Shown here: piece after piece, positions 1 through 11,100 of the stretch
Position numbering within the stretch: the stretch's first letter is position 1
How the letters are laid out: every line of letters starts with the position of its first letter
NCBI GenBank assembly: GCA_015680685.1
Contig: MNCI01029261.1
Span: 1-44,992, forward strand
Length of the DNA stretch: 44,992 nt
Reading direction: 5' to 3'
DNA from: Gnetum montanum
Taxonomy: Eukaryota; Streptophyta; Gnetopsida; Gnetales; Gnetaceae
Notes under the pieces: generated by a model
The model's database searches: none
What the model saw: the letters and a program-made list of their open reading frames with translations, nothing else
What the model was told of the DNA's origin: nothing
Translations under genes and position numbers: made by a program

Positions 1-776
1 AGCATATGGAATTTGTTTTTATACCATGTGGTTTTTGTAGACATTGTTTTTTTTGTTGAAATCGATCTTCTTAACTAGAAAAAGGAATTAGTATTGTAAT
101 CAAGTGGGGAAACTTACATTCACATATTACAATCTTCCTAATTTTTATACTTTTTGTCATCCTAAAGGACATTTGTTTAATGTTTGTTCTTTTATAGTCA
201 AGTAAAAGGAAAAATGTGTTGGTATCGAGGAAAAGAAAAAATCTGCTAAAGCTAAGCATAGAAAAAAAAATCTGCTAAAGCTAAGCAATAAAAAAACCAG
301 AGAAGACAAAAGCTTCTATGAATAGTTTAACTTTACTACATCGAGTATTGATCAATCCAATAGATAACATGCAAGGGAAAATTTTCTTTATGGAAGAAGA
401 CTACTATCTACTCAAAAATGATATATCTCGACAACAAGCAAGGTTTAGAAAATACCAAAGAGACTTGACATAAAGTCAATGGTGACAAAGATTATGTGCC
501 AAAATTTACATTTGTACCTTCCTTCCTACAAAAATTGGTATTTCACCAAAATTTTTTGTTGCTACATTGAATCCTTCTACTATTTTAAGTTTAAGCATAG
601 ATATTGAAAATGATGTGAACCATCCTTCCTATTAACAATTAATTTTCTTCTTATTTCTTGAACCCTCTATTCACCTGAATAAATATCCCTAAAATTTGAA
701 AATTATTCTTTTCCATGTTCTTTTTTTTCCCTTTTTTTATGATGCCCTCTAAATTCTGTTTTCAATTTTTTCTGTT
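1..776. other. AT-rich intergenic DNA, no gene recognised
   Basis: I see only short ORFs with no recognisable domain and many homopolymer runs. A 21-bp stretch (AAAAAATCTGCTAAAGCTAA followed by G) occurs twice near 236-288. Nothing else can be supported. Confidence 0.6.
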
Positions 777-830
777 TTTATTATTATTATTATTATTTTG
801 TTTGGCCAATAGTTTGTTTGTTTGTTTTTT
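777..830. repeat. Simple sequence repeats (TTA)n and (TTTG)n
   Basis: A TTA/ATT trinucleotide tract near 777-801 is followed by TTTG/GTTT tetranucleotides near 815-830. These are ordinary microsatellites. Confidence 0.85.
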
Positions 831-859
831 GTTTGGCCGATAGGCCATTACGAGTCAGA

Positions 860-1054
860 AATCCGTAACGCTAAATTTTTGTGCGTAAAGCTGACGTGAC
901 TTTCCCATGGCCCATTTCGGTAAGGCAACTTTGTGAATAACGTTGACGTGTAAAATTCCAGCCTATTTTGGTAACGCAACTTTGTGAATAACGCTAACGT
1001 GTAACTACAATTCCAGGCAGCCATTTCGGTAACCCAACTTTGTGCATAACGCTG
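860..1054 (+). repeat. Imperfect tandem repeats carrying TGACGTG/ACGTG cores
   Basis: Three clear units begin at about 911, 962 and 1,021. Each has a CC(C)ATTTCGGTAA-like start followed by CAACTTTGTGNATAACG. A more degenerate unit lies at 860-910. ACGTG cores recur in the first three units. They lie 400-600 bp upstream of the O-methyltransferase start. ACGT cores are typical plant bZIP-binding elements, so this may be a relic promoter array; that role is inference. Confidence 0.6.
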
Positions 1055-1066
1055 CAGCTGAAACCC

Positions 1067-1115
1067 GAACCACGGCCTCTGCTGCGACCACGACCGGCAG
1101 ATCTGTCAGAGCCAC
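1067..1115 (+). repeat. Left copy of a GC-rich direct repeat flanking the OMT fragment
   Basis: A segment starting GAACCACGGCCTCTGCTGCG recurs with few changes at 2,568-2,616. The two copies lie on either side of the O-methyltransferase fragment, about 1.5 kb apart. Confidence 0.7.
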
Positions 1116-1187
1116 GGGACGTAAATATCTTGATAAGATTCACTTCACGGTCATCCGCAGATCATGTGGCAGCCATACCACGGTGCT

Positions 1188-1271
1188 GCACAGTGGTGTA
1201 CATAGGTCACGAGATGCACAGTGGTGTACAAAGTTCACGAGATGCACAGTGGTGTACAAAGTTCACGAGAT
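1188..1271 (+). repeat. Three tandem copies of a 28-bp unit
   Basis: Copies occupy 1,188-1,215, 1,216-1,243 and 1,244-1,271. Each starts GCACAGTGGTGTACA and ends TCACGAGAT. Copies two and three are identical; copy one has small changes in its middle. Confidence 0.9.
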
Positions 1272-1368
1272 GTGTGTGGGAGAGGCCGACACAGGCAGAT
1301 GCGTAGCGTCGCCCTTAAATCTGAGTGCAGAGCAGCGAACAGAAACGCAGAAGCATTGAACAACACGA

Positions 1369-1456
1369 AATTCTGGAATCCATGGCAGGGTTATGCTTCT
1401 GTTCGCATACACTAATATATATGATACTCCAATATATATGGAATTCTGGAATCCAT
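1369..1456 (+). repeat. 15-bp direct duplication around the OMT start codon
   Basis: AATTCTGGAATCCAT occurs at 1,369-1,383 and again at 1,442-1,456, a spacing of 73 bp. The second copy encodes the Phe-Trp-Asn-Pro stretch just after the likely O-methyltransferase ATG at 1,438. The intervening 58 bp is AT-rich. This looks like a small insertion with duplicated flank, or filler DNA. Confidence 0.7.
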
Positions 1457-1905
1457 TTCTCCGCCCCTACTCTGCAAGCAAGGAGAAGGAAGTAGAGGGT
1501 CAGAAGGCTGCATGGCGATTCATTTTTGCATTTGCAGAAACGTTCACGGCGACGGTAGCTTTAAAGCTAGGCATTCCGGATATTCTCGCGGTGGAGGGTC
1601 CAAACGCCAAGTTAACGCTTGCAGAAATCGGGCAGCGCCTGCAGAGGAGGAATCTAGTGGATCTGGACGTTCTCAATCGCATCATGCGATTCCATGTGAC
1701 GCAGTGTTTCTTCTCCGCAGAGAAGGACGCAGTCAACGACAGCAGCACGCGCTACGGCCTAACTCCAGCATCGAAGTGGTTGTTGACGCCGGCAGAGAGC
1801 GGCCACGGCCACGCATCTCTGAAATCCATGTTCCTGATGGTGAACAGCAACTATGATATAGGACCCAACGTATGAGTTCATCTGAGGACCGAATGCCTGA
1901 ACATG
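1438..1905 (+). pseudogene. Plant caffeate/flavonoid-type O-methyltransferase, N-terminal fragment
   Basis: The reading frame from ATG 1,438 resembles the N-terminal dimerisation domain of plant S-adenosylmethionine-dependent small-molecule O-methyltransferases (COMT/flavonoid OMT group). It has a QKAAWRFIFAFAET helix, an ALKLGIPDIL stretch and the winged-helix part YGLTPASKWLL. A possible upstream in-frame ATG at 1,393 would add 15 residues, but family proteins start near the later one. A TGA at 1,873-1,875 ends the frame after about 145 residues. Similarity seems to continue across it as VHLRTECLN, resembling the family's W-H-L-x-E-C helix, then stops. The catalytic Rossmann domain with the SAM-binding glycine motif and catalytic His is absent, so this cannot be an active enzyme. 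An intact gene with a distant second exon is less likely given the in-frame stop. Confidence 0.75.
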
Positions 1906-2242
1906 GAAACATGACAATGGATGTTAATGGAAACTGCAAAATCAGAGATCTCAACCTTTAGCAAGCACCGTAACGTCCGACGTTGTCTGAGAGCTTGAAT
2001 TTAGCAACCTTTCTTTTTTCTACGCTGCTATTTCAGCACAGGCCCAGTGTTGCAGAGAATCTGCAATTTGCCTTCCGCAAGTCTAGCGGAAAAGATGGCA
2101 TGCATGGTAGGTTCGTCATCCATGCAGGTGAAAAGAAGAAATGGAAAGTTGCAGACGACTGCAGATCTGTTAGAGACATGGCGCGGTGCAGCGTGCAGGA
2201 ATGGTGGAAGAGAGATTATTCCCTGAAAGCGAGCGTCCTATT
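1906..2242. other. No recognisable gene; GC-richer DNA after the OMT fragment
   Basis: The + strand ORF from 1,983 has no recognisable domain. The 12-mer GATCTGTTAGAG and near relatives recur here and near 1,098 and 2,558, so the segment belongs to the same repeat-rich block as the OMT fragment. Confidence 0.4.
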
Positions 2243-2298
2243 GCTGCGGTGGAATTTTGACCCAGATTTTGCTGTGGTGGAATTTTGGCCCAGATTCT
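2243..2298 (+). repeat. Tandem duplication of a 28-bp unit
   Basis: Copies at 2,243-2,270 and 2,271-2,298 both read GCTG(C/T)GGTGGAATTTTG and then (A/G)CCCAGATT. Confidence 0.85.
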
Positions 2299-2547
2299 AT
2301 GTCTACCCTGTTTGGCGGATGCAGACTTGGCGACTTCCTTGTGTAAAAGTGCGAGGAATGGCACTGCAGGAGGGACGGCATGACGTGTTGCAGATTGGTC
2401 TGTGAGTTCTCCGCGGCGACGATTTTCTCTGTGTCTGTCATGGCTCTTTGCGTGGCAGCAGTGGTGAAGCACCGGATGCTGACGACATAGGAGGCGCTGC
2501 TGCAGATGACAGCCCAACCTGAATTACTTATGCCATGAATAAGCCAA

Positions 2548-2796
2548 TCACCCAATTAGATCTGTTAGAACCGCGGCCTCTGCTGCGACCACGACCAACA
2601 GATCTGCCACAGCCGCAGCCTTGACTGTGGCTGCGGCTGCGACTGCATCCGCGGCCAGAGGCGGAGATCGGCATGATTTTCCCTTCATCGTCGCACTGCA
2701 CTCAAACCCTACCTTCTGCCCTTGCGCTAGCACGAAACGGAACGAGAATGAAAACATGACAACCGCCAGAGCCAATGCCACCGCGTTTGCAGCCAT
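2548..2796 (-). CDS. Possible secreted-protein start, unrecognised
   Basis: This minus-strand frame starts at an ATG in good plant context (AAAATGGC). It begins with a convincing signal peptide: MAANAVALALAVVMF, a Phe/Ser-rich stretch and a small residue before QGQKVGF. The mature start holds two cysteines in FECSATMKGKSC, loosely like the N-terminus of LysM extracellular proteins; I do not claim that identity. The rest is Ala/Val-rich, translated from a GC-rich repeat, and probably not real protein. It may be a first exon or a relic. Confidence 0.25.
   Translation of the reverse strand: MAANAVALALAVVMFSFSFRFVLAQGQKVGFECSATMKGKSCRSPPLAADAVAAAATVKAAAVADLLVVVAAEAAVLTDLIG
2568..2616 (+). repeat. 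Right copy of a GC-rich direct repeat flanking the OMT fragment
   Basis: This matches 1,067-1,115 with several substitutions, starting GAACCGCGGCCTCTGCTGCG. Together the copies bracket the O-methyltransferase remnant. Confidence 0.7.
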
Positions 2797-2799
2797 TTT

Positions 2800-3479
2800 T
2801 GCTTCCGTTTTGGCCGAGTGCGCGAAAGCTTACGTTAAGAAGGCGCGGCCTTCACGATGGAGTGCAGTTTTTCGGATTCAAACCTGCGTTTGACTGAGAG
2901 TCGCCAGCGGCGCAGCATGAGCAGAAGAATTTTGGTCGTTGCGTGTGTTGACGTGACGGCGAAATTTTTCATCACACAAGTCCTCGCATTGCGACAAATA
3001 AAATGGTGGAAAGGATCTCTCAACTTGCCAGATAAGATTGTAGAAGGGCTCTCAAGTTGTGGAATTTGTGTGTCCTAGCACCACTAGAAAGTTTACTTTG
3101 CATAAATACTTTGGAATAATGTCCCAAGGTTCCATGAAAGGCCACTGAATGTGTTGAAACAGCGTGGGTGGGTTTTAGTGTGTTGACGTGACGACCGTTT
3201 TGGCCTGGAATAGATAAAGCAGTGAGAAAAGTAGCCAATCAAGTCACAGATTATGCGAGACAAAATTTGCCCTTTGCGTGGAATCATATGCTGGCAACTG
3301 CTTCTTTCTCTGCAACTACTGCAAAATACTGCATGAACCCTGCTCTCCATTCTCTGCTGCAAAATCTCAACTCTTCTTACTCTTACACTTTTTTGGCAAT
3401 TTTGCTTTGCTGCAACGCCTCTAGATTATTACATATCCAACAAGACATAAAAGTAAAGGAAAACGAAGAAGTGTGAGCC
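2800..3479. other. No gene recognised
   Basis: There are only short overlapping ORFs without recognisable domains. The string TGTGTTGACGTGACG occurs twice (near 2,945 and 3,179), again with an ACGTG core, linking this segment to the repeats upstream of the OMT fragment. Confidence 0.4.
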
Positions 3480-3580
3480 GTGTAAATTTCCGGAAATTCT
3501 TTGGAGAAATAAATGAGCATGAAGTGTAAATTGCTCGGAATTTTCTTGGAGACGCAAACAAGTGTGAGAAGTGTAAACGC
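3480..3580. repeat. Degenerate tandem repeat, unit about 44-47 bp
   Basis: Units begin GTGTAAA at 3,480, 3,524 and 3,571. Each of the first two continues with a CGGAA-TTCTTTGGAGA-like core (the second diverged). Confidence 0.5.
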
Positions 3581-5045
3581 ACACAACGCAGTTTGACATT
3601 TTCAGTAGGCAATCAATTCCGTACATTGTCGTTTGATTTAATGTATTCCAAGAAAGTTGATTGCTGACCATGGCATAAATTTTGACGCGGTACATTTCCA
3701 TTTTTTGTTACGCTGATTTGTTTCTCCTTGCTTTCTTTGTTTTTTTGCCCTTTCTCACTCTTGCTTTGGTAACTTAACCCCTACTCACAACACGAATTCA
3801 GTTGATTTGTCCAACCCACAGACGTCGTTTTGTTCTGTAGTTGCTTTATTAATACAAGAACTGTCCCACTTTAAGAAGGAAACTGGCATTGATTTCGCTA
3901 GCCCCAACGCTTATGTGTTTTCTATGTTGCTACTCTGGTGACAACCTTTACTCAAATTTGTTTCTCTCTGCTGGATTTATTTTTTCTGCCCTGTATTCAA
4001 ACTCAGATCATTTTGCCCATACTCAATCCCCCTTGTATTTCTTTCTCTACTATTGCGTTGGCTTATCATCACACTTATAAAAAGAGACAACTATCAAACT
4101 CACAATCTTTTTTTAAAAAAAATTATTGTGTTTGACATCATTATAATCAAGCTTTATTATGTGTAATTTAAAGACAAACATGCTTAAAAGAGAGTTGAAA
4201 TGGGAGAGAGGTCCTAGGGTAGGGCAAAGGTTCTTTTGGTTCCTCCCTATGGTTCAAGGACCATGGAACAATCTAATGTGCCCTTGAGTGGCACTAAAGT
4301 GTTAGAAAATCTATTCTAACTTGGCAGTACCAAACCAGGACTGTGACTTTCTCTTATTGCTTCCATTCTTAATCCTCTTTATACTTATCCAATGATCACA
4401 AATATGTAGGCAACCAAGATTGGATAGTTTTGCTACGTTGCCTTGACAAACCTTATCTTAGATCATGAGGGATCTAAGGATGAAGCATCCCTTGTAGATA
4501 CATTGACTCCTCTTTCACCAATGATGTTTATAAAGTTCCTTCCAATCTCCAAAGAAAACATATCAAGATATTTAAGGCTTCGCACTTTCAAAGTAGATTG
4601 GATAAAGAACAATGCATTATATCTAATGAAGAATGATCTCATTCTTTTTTGTCAACTAATTTTTACCATTTTGAATGTCAGATCTTTTGTAACTATACAT
4701 TTTCAATTACACAAGTTTGTACATCGATTATTTCTGATCATTCAATAAAGCATTCCATGGTCTTATAATATTTCTATCTGTTCTGTTTAAATCATCGCTG
4801 CAACAGAAGACGACTGGCGATCACTAGCTTAATTATATATATTTATAATATATATCTATAAATTGGCCGTTAGAATCTTATTAATTTACAAGTAAACAGT
4901 TCTTTGAGTAAAAAATTTCACGACTTCTGAACAAAGAACAAGATTTAAAAACCCAAATTTTCATGCCTTCTCGAACAAAGAACAAGAGTTCTGTACCTTA
5001 TTTTTCCTAAGGATGGATTTTCTGAAAAAAAAAATTCATGAATTA
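3581..5045. other. AT-rich DNA without a recognised gene
   Basis: I found no domain-bearing frame. An AT palindrome (TATATATTTATAATATATAT) lies near 4,836-4,856. Confidence 0.5.
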
Positions 5046-5116
5046 GTGTATGCTTTCACCATCGGCCGAATTTATGCTCACTCTCAACAAATTCGGCCGA
5101 GGGTGAGAGCATACAC
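5046..5116. repeat. Perfect-arm-length inverted repeat (hairpin), 28-bp arms
   Basis: Left arm 5,046-5,073 and right arm 5,089-5,116 are reverse complements over 28 bp with two mismatches. The loop is 15 nt. Both arms contain the palindrome TCGGCCGA. Transcribed from either strand it would form a stable hairpin. It lies about 560 bp past the COI1 stop codon, which may be within or just beyond that gene's 3' region. Confidence 0.85.
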
Positions 5117-5674
5117 TCAACCATCTCGATTTACCGTATGCAGAATTACTCAACCAGAAAGGCCCTTGAAATGTCAACATTCAGAATACAAGAATCCAAA
5201 AGAAACACATTTTACTCTTTTTTGTTATAAATGAACAGAGAATTCTGATTCCTAAAAGGGAAAGAAATCATGTCAGGTTTCAAGTTAAAACATGGTAAAT
5301 CGAAACAATTCACATCATAATCACCAAATCACTGGGGGCTCATTCCCTTGGAAAATTTCCGCAAAATGCATAAAACATTCTCTAGTTTCCCTCTAGCAAC
5401 TACCGCGTAACATAAACGGCAACAGTAATGCAAAGAGCACAGAAAACAAGTATTCACTGCCAGCGCATAATTTTAGAGGATAATATCCTGACTATTTCAT
5501 TCAACTTTGTGAAAATTGAATCTCTCTCTCAGATATCTAATGGCATAATAATTGTGACTGTACATGGAGGACACCTCTAACCCTCCAACTTATCCTTCTT
5601 CAGTGGGCAGTAATTTATATAAATACAACTTAAAGACATACAAAAGGAAACTCTTAATATACATAACGCTACCA
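5117..5674. other. Presumed 3' UTR/downstream flank of COI1
   Basis: There is no ORF of note. The COI1 stop codon lies at 5,675-5,677 on the minus strand, so its 3' UTR must run leftwards into this stretch. I could not identify a definite polyadenylation signal. Confidence 0.4.
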
Positions 5675-6427
5675 CTAAAAACATTGTGACCGGAGTGGGA
5701 TAACAGTTTCAGGATAATCGTCTCTTATCCCTGCAAGAGAATAATAGGCCAACACTTCTGCAGGTTGATCCAGAGTCTCTGGAGTAAACTCAATGTTCCA
5801 AAATGGGCGCTGCATTACAAGAAGATCTACACCTGAAGGCGTAGCATTGTATCCTTGAACCCAGATATACTTCAAAGATTTTAAATTAAGAACAGCCATT
5901 GAGAGTGCTTTTTCACTAAAGCAACAGCCTCTTAATTCAAATCTCTCCAACTTCGGGCAGCCTCGAGAAAACTCCAGGAGTCCCCTGTCGGATTCCCCAA
6001 CATAACCAAGAAGTATCCATCTTACTGTCTCACTGTATCTTCCAACATAACCTAGTCCTATATCTGACAAACCTCCAGGCCTCAGGTAACATGCAAACCT
6101 TGTCAGTTTTTCACAACCAAGCAATAATGCCCTAATGCCATTATCCAGCGGCAAGTCAGCTACTTCTTCCTCCTTGTCCAGCAAGACTAATCGAAAATCC
6201 CTCAAATTTTTAGAAAATTTGCCAACGGTCTCTAGCGCAGAATTTGTGATGTCAGAAACATAAACAGCAATAAATTCTAAATTAAGACAACCTTCGGCAA
6301 CATCGGCTAGCCCTTTATGAGAAATAAAGCCCAGATCATCTTCCCCACGCTCTACTCTCAGACGTTTCAGCTTTTTACAATTAGTAGCAACAACTTGCAA
6401 TCCCCTATCTCCAATAACATCTAGAGC
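5675..6427 (-). CDS. COI1: Coronatine-insensitive 1 (jasmonate co-receptor F-box protein), terminal exon
   Basis: COI1 is the F-box/LRR subunit of the nuclear SCF-COI1 ubiquitin ligase. With a JAZ repressor it binds jasmonoyl-isoleucine and marks JAZ for degradation. This exon encodes 250 residues in phase 0, from ALDVIGDRGL to the stop TAG at 5,675-5,677. It corresponds to the C-terminal leucine-rich repeats, the last exon in known COI1 genes. Diagnostic stretches are LGYVGESDRGLLEFSRGCPK and LRGCCFSEKAL. Residues matching the Arabidopsis hormone pocket are kept: Arg in RLRVERG, Tyr in AVYVSD, Arg in DFRLVLLD, Tyr in CYLRPGG, Arg in LRGCCF and Trp in YIWVQGY. The exon starts after the acceptor TTTTACAG and has no stop or frameshift, so it looks functional. 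The F-box and N-terminal repeats are not in this window. Confidence 0.93.
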   Translation of the reverse strand, partial: ALDVIGDRGLQVVATNCKKLKRLRVERGEDDLGFISHKGLADVAEGCLNLEFIAVYVSDITNSALETVGKFSKNLRDFRLVLLDKEEEVADLPLDNGIRALLLGCEKLTRFACYLRPGGLSDIGLGYVGRYSETVRWILLGYVGESDRGLLEFSRGCPKLERFELRGCCFSEKALSMAVLNLKSLKYIWVQGYNATPSGVDLLVMQRPFWNIEFTPETLDQPAEVLAYYSLAGIRDDYPETVIPLRSQCF

Positions 6428-7668
6428 CTGTAAAATGCAAAGAAATAAAAGTGATCAGTAACCTCCAAACCATTAACATGATCTAAGTGTCTTGAATTTA
6501 GTTACAAACAAAGGTATGATTGTGCAATTAAATTGCCATTATCCAAGAGAAGATACAAAATTCCTTGATAACGAGTGCAAATTGCAATGAAACAAAATAA
6601 ATCATGAATGCAATTTTGTTAAATGTCAAATCCTTGCAAGATACGTAGTTGGTTTAATCTGAGATGATTAGCTTTCCAATATCAGAAGAGAACAGAAGCT
6701 TGCAACTAGTCTAACATATCAATCAACCAAGTATCAACAGCAGCAGGATGACAACCTACTTCAGCAAAACAGATGAATATCAATTTATGGAAAGGAAAAA
6801 TACGATGAAAAAAAAAAGAAGAAAAGTCATCATGCCATGATTGCTGAGCTGAAGTACTTGAATGTTCTTGGATAACAATTTATTTCTTGCAACAAGATAC
6901 ACATAGTTTTAACCTAAGAGAAAAGCTTTTCATTTTTTCCATCCATCTAGCCGAATTAGAAGGTTTCAGAGGCCTTAACCCAAAGAAATACAAAGCAGAT
7001 GCTTTAATATATAGTTGTATCCGGACACTTCAATCTTATCATCTACAAATCATTTTTTAAATTTACACAACTATAAAAACATTTAACTACGACAATAGGC
7101 TATTAAGTTAATTCAGCTTAAATGGACTTCTCCTTTCTTTGCTTTTTGCTCTTTTCTTGCAGATGATTTCTCTCTAATGCAGAGGTATGGCTGTCAGATC
7201 AGGTTGTGATTTGCTTTTCAATGTTTTGTTCTGTCTGTGTGGTATCCCAGGGCATTCTCATACAGAGTGTCAATGCTAAGTAGGGGCCCCAAAGGGTAGG
7301 GAGAGGGTCAGCAGATAACCTGAAGCCTAACCTCTTTTCAAGTGGCTGCACCCAGGAGGCTGTCATCCCTGGTATAGGACTCAACGTTGGCATTTCTGCT
7401 TGTGACTGCTCTTAACTTGACAAAGGTTTTTTATTGTTCCCCTCTTGGGCCCTCTATTCCATGTTTTTTTAAGAGCATAAAAAAGTTTAATTTCTAGCAT
7501 GGTAGTTATTGCATGATTCTGCTCGTTCTGACCAGCTTGGCATGTGTAAAATATTGGATGGACAAAAAGTTTAATATCAATGATTTTTACTAGATGAATT
7601 ATAAGAAATGTGGAAAATAGGTAAAAGGCCAAAAATAAATTAAAAACCCTCATAGCATATAAACTAAA
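6428..7668 (-). other. Intron (or upstream flank) adjoining the COI1 terminal exon
   Basis: The minus-strand sequence reads TTTTACAG immediately before the exon, a good 3' splice site. No further COI1 coding was recognised. A GC-richer patch at 7,240-7,390 gives a short minus-strand ORF (MPTLSPIPGMTASW...) without a recognisable domain; it may be a dispersed repeat fragment. Confidence 0.6.
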
Positions 7669-7722
7669 AAGTGACTTAAAACAAGACAAAAAGGTAAGTG
7701 ACTTAAAACAAGACAAAAAGGT
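7669..7722. repeat. Tandem duplication of 27 bp
   Basis: AAGTGACTTAAAACAAGACA followed by AAAAGGT occurs at 7,669-7,695 and 7,696-7,722 without change. Confidence 0.95.
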
Positions 7723-8194
7723 GGGGCCATGACAAAAGTCAATGTGGGATGGTAATGTATGCTCCATGACATGCTTATGATAACATCTATTTATATGCGA
7801 ACTGTCTACTTCATATTAATGGCTGAAAAAAGGGGACAAAGGAGAGCCATGTGACTTTCTTGAGTGTTGTCAATTTCACATATCTACTCCCTCATGAAAG
7901 CTTGCTTGTCCAAGTCAAGTAGCAATGATGTCATGAATAAAAAAAGGATTCTTGATGAATGGGTTGCGTACTCATTGTGCATTGTGTAAAATTTTGTGCA
8001 CAAGTCTTTACCCAAGCCCTAGGGTCTCCTCCATCCTATAAATAGAGGGGTTGTTTGCTCTCATTTTCACTTTTGGCCAATCAAGGGGAAACTATGCTAG
8101 TTGGAGGGGTGAGGAGTTGAGGAAACAAGAGAAAGAGTGGTTGTTCCTTGCTTATTCTTAGCCATCTCTTGGGCTGTCTTGAGTGTTCTTGTGG
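7723..8194 (+). promoter_or_regulatory. Promoter-like segment left of element A
   Basis: A clear TATA box (TATAAATA, 8,037-8,044) sits in a context typical of plant LTR or gene promoters (CCTCCATCC before it, AGAGGGG after it). It does not resemble the TGATGA-family LTRs elsewhere in the window. It ends about where similarity to the gag of elements A and B starts (near 8,195). It could be a piece of another LTR joined to the truncated 5' end of A. I cannot identify its family. Confidence 0.4.
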
Positions 8195-11100
8195 GCTCTT
8201 GGGCTTCGTAATGAAATGAGGAAACCCTTAGTGTCTATTCCCAAGGGTGATTGTCAGAACTAACTACCTGTTAGGTAAAAAGGTTAATAGAGTAGGTCAT
8301 GAAAGAGGAGGATGAACTAAGAAAAAGAGAAAGTGCAGAGGAGTATAACCATAATCCTTCCATTCGCAAGTGAGAGGTTCGATTCTATGATAGTGAGGAT
8401 GGATTTGTATTTGAAGAGGGGATGTATAAAAAAGCCTTTCCACTTCAACAATTCCAATTTGAACTTACAGCCAATGTTGATCAGTTAAGAGACTCCATGA
8501 ATAGCAAATTTCAAGTTGTCCTCAAAATTGCTGAAGAGTCACAAGAATAAGGTAGTGATCATGAGTACAGGAGGCACAAAGAAGCTAAACGTGCATATCA
8601 CAAAGGTAATGACAAAATTGCTACAATAGAAGCGGTTGCAAACAATGAATTAGATGATGATCGTGGATGTGATGTTTGCTAGTATGAACATCCTAAGGAG
8701 TGTTATCCTGTTATGTCACATCTTTAAGAGTCTGAGGTGTATGCCTTACATCCATGAATTACATAAAGGCAAACATCTAGAAGGTTGCCTTATCCTTAAG
8801 ATAATCTCTGGCAATTCTACTACCAACAACCATATTATCCAAGTGAAGCTCCATCACAATCGTATGAATAGTACCAACAATGGCAGTAACCATAATCATG
8901 GGCACTTGCATCGCCAAGGCAACAATACCCTTACTGGTAGCTTGATCCATATGGTTACCATGTTCAACAAACCATGTCTCCATGTGACTCTTCTAGTCAC
9001 GTTTCTAATATTCAACCTTACTACCATCCTTCTGATTACTATCGAACTCCTTCTCTACATGAAAGAATGGATGCCACCTCCTATCCTTATCCTCCTCCTA
9101 TCCTTGCATGCACTCCTCCTCTAGTTTCATAGCTACCACCTGATCCACCAATGCAAGGTAAACTGCCCACTCAACTGTAACAACACAATGCTACGAGGGT
9201 TGTTAATTTGCAACCCAATCATCAATTGGAGGGGTCAATTACCTAATCAAAGAAAAGACCTTTCTTTCAATTCTATAGTCCACCTAAGCCTTCACCTACA
9301 CCTGTGGTTGACAACTGTGCTCCTACCTCTTTCTCCATATCTAATTCCTTCAAGCCTCCTTCAAACCAAACTTTGCCAGTTATCCATACCATAATGCTTA
9401 CTCACGCTGTGTTTGATTGGATCCGTGTAGGAAACCTTCTCAGGAAATTAGCTAATCCTGAATGTCCTCTAATTTATTTGCAGATTGTTGGGGATGAATT
9501 GTGCAAGGCTCTTCTTGATTCATGTTTTTGTGTTAATTTGATTTCTCATGAGATGTACATTACTTGGAACTTGCCCCCTCTTAAGAAGAGCAACATTAGA
9601 TTAAAATTGGTAGACTAGTTCATCACTATTCCATTGGGACTGGTAAAAGACATTGTGACCACTGTCTATGGGTGGCCTTATCCTACCGACTACCTTGTAA
9701 TCAAAGTGGAGAACTACAAAAGGGACTTTCCAATCGTCACAAGAAGAGCATGGCTAAGCACTGTAGATGTAAGAATGGGCATAAGAGATCTTTCCTTGCA
9801 AATCTCTAAAGAAAATGCATTTGGAAAGATCGAGAAGAAGCGAGTTCCTTGCATCATGTATAGCAATAGCAAGTGCAATTTTGTGCAGAAAATTTGGGCC
9901 ATTAAGTAAGCATCCATCTCTACATGCAAGTAGTATGTGCTAGAAGTAGAAATTTAAAGGTGTTTATACGTAGTAGTCACAAAATAGGAGGACACCCAGT
10001 AGTTGACTACTAATTTAGAAAGTAGCACACTATGTATGGAACTAGTTGAGAGCCTGACATGTGAATATGTCATGAGCATGAATGAACTAAAGCATGTTCG
10101 TCACCAAGTCTTTAATGATACAAATGATGATACTTATTGGGGAGAGTTGGAAATTCTTGAGAACTTCAAGCAATAGCCCCTTGAACTAAAAATGCTATCG
10201 GCTAGAATGGAATATGTATTTTTGAAAAATAAGAAGCTGGTTATAATCAATGTTATTGAAGGTAGTTGAAAGATGGTCAGTAGCTTTTACTTGGTCATAT
10301 CTTGAACTCATAGGGATTGATCCTAGGATATGCTAGAATTGCATTTACACTAACCTAGCCATGAAGCCAAAACGATAGCCATAAAGATGGTTGAACCCTA
10401 AATTGAAGAAAATTTTCAAGGATGAAATTGAACAACTCCTCAAGGTGAGGTTCATCTATCCCATTGCAGATATCAAGTGGGTTAGTTCACTCGTAATTGT
10501 ACCAAAGAAAGGTGGTAAGTGGAGGGTATGCATCGATTTCTAGTTTTTAAATATGGCAACATTTAAGGATCACTTTTCATTGCCATTTGTTAACCAGGTT
10601 CTCGATACAATATTAGGGCATTGCTAATACAACTTCCTAGATGGTTATAGTGGCTATAACCAAATCCAAATTTCACTAGAGGACCAAGCAAAGATAATGT
10701 TCACAAGTCCCTGGGGGCCTTTTGCATATCATAAGATGTTGTTTGGTCTATGCAATGCTCTTGCCACATTTCAACGCTTAGTCTTGAGCATCTTTCAATA
10801 GTAGATCAATAGTGGTGTAGAAGTCTTCATGGACGACTTCTCCACCTATGGAACTACATTTGAGCAAGCCTTGGACTGCCCTGAGGAAGCACTAAAATGA
10901 TGTGTTGAAACTACTTTTGGCTCAATTGGCAAAAGAGTCACCTCATGGTCTAGGAGGGCATTGTATTGGGACACAAAATATTGCAAGTAGGAATTGAGGT
11001 GGATCCTAAAAAATAAGGTTCATCTAAGGAATAACTCGCCAACTGCAAACAGTTAAAGATGTTCAGTCATTCCTTGGACACACTAGCTACTACCAATGAT

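Noticed and set aside
8654-9124. 156-codon plus-strand ORF
   Set aside because: It is out of frame with the gag-pol similarity of element A, which reads through here in another frame with the zinc knuckle and Gln/Pro/Tyr-rich stretch.
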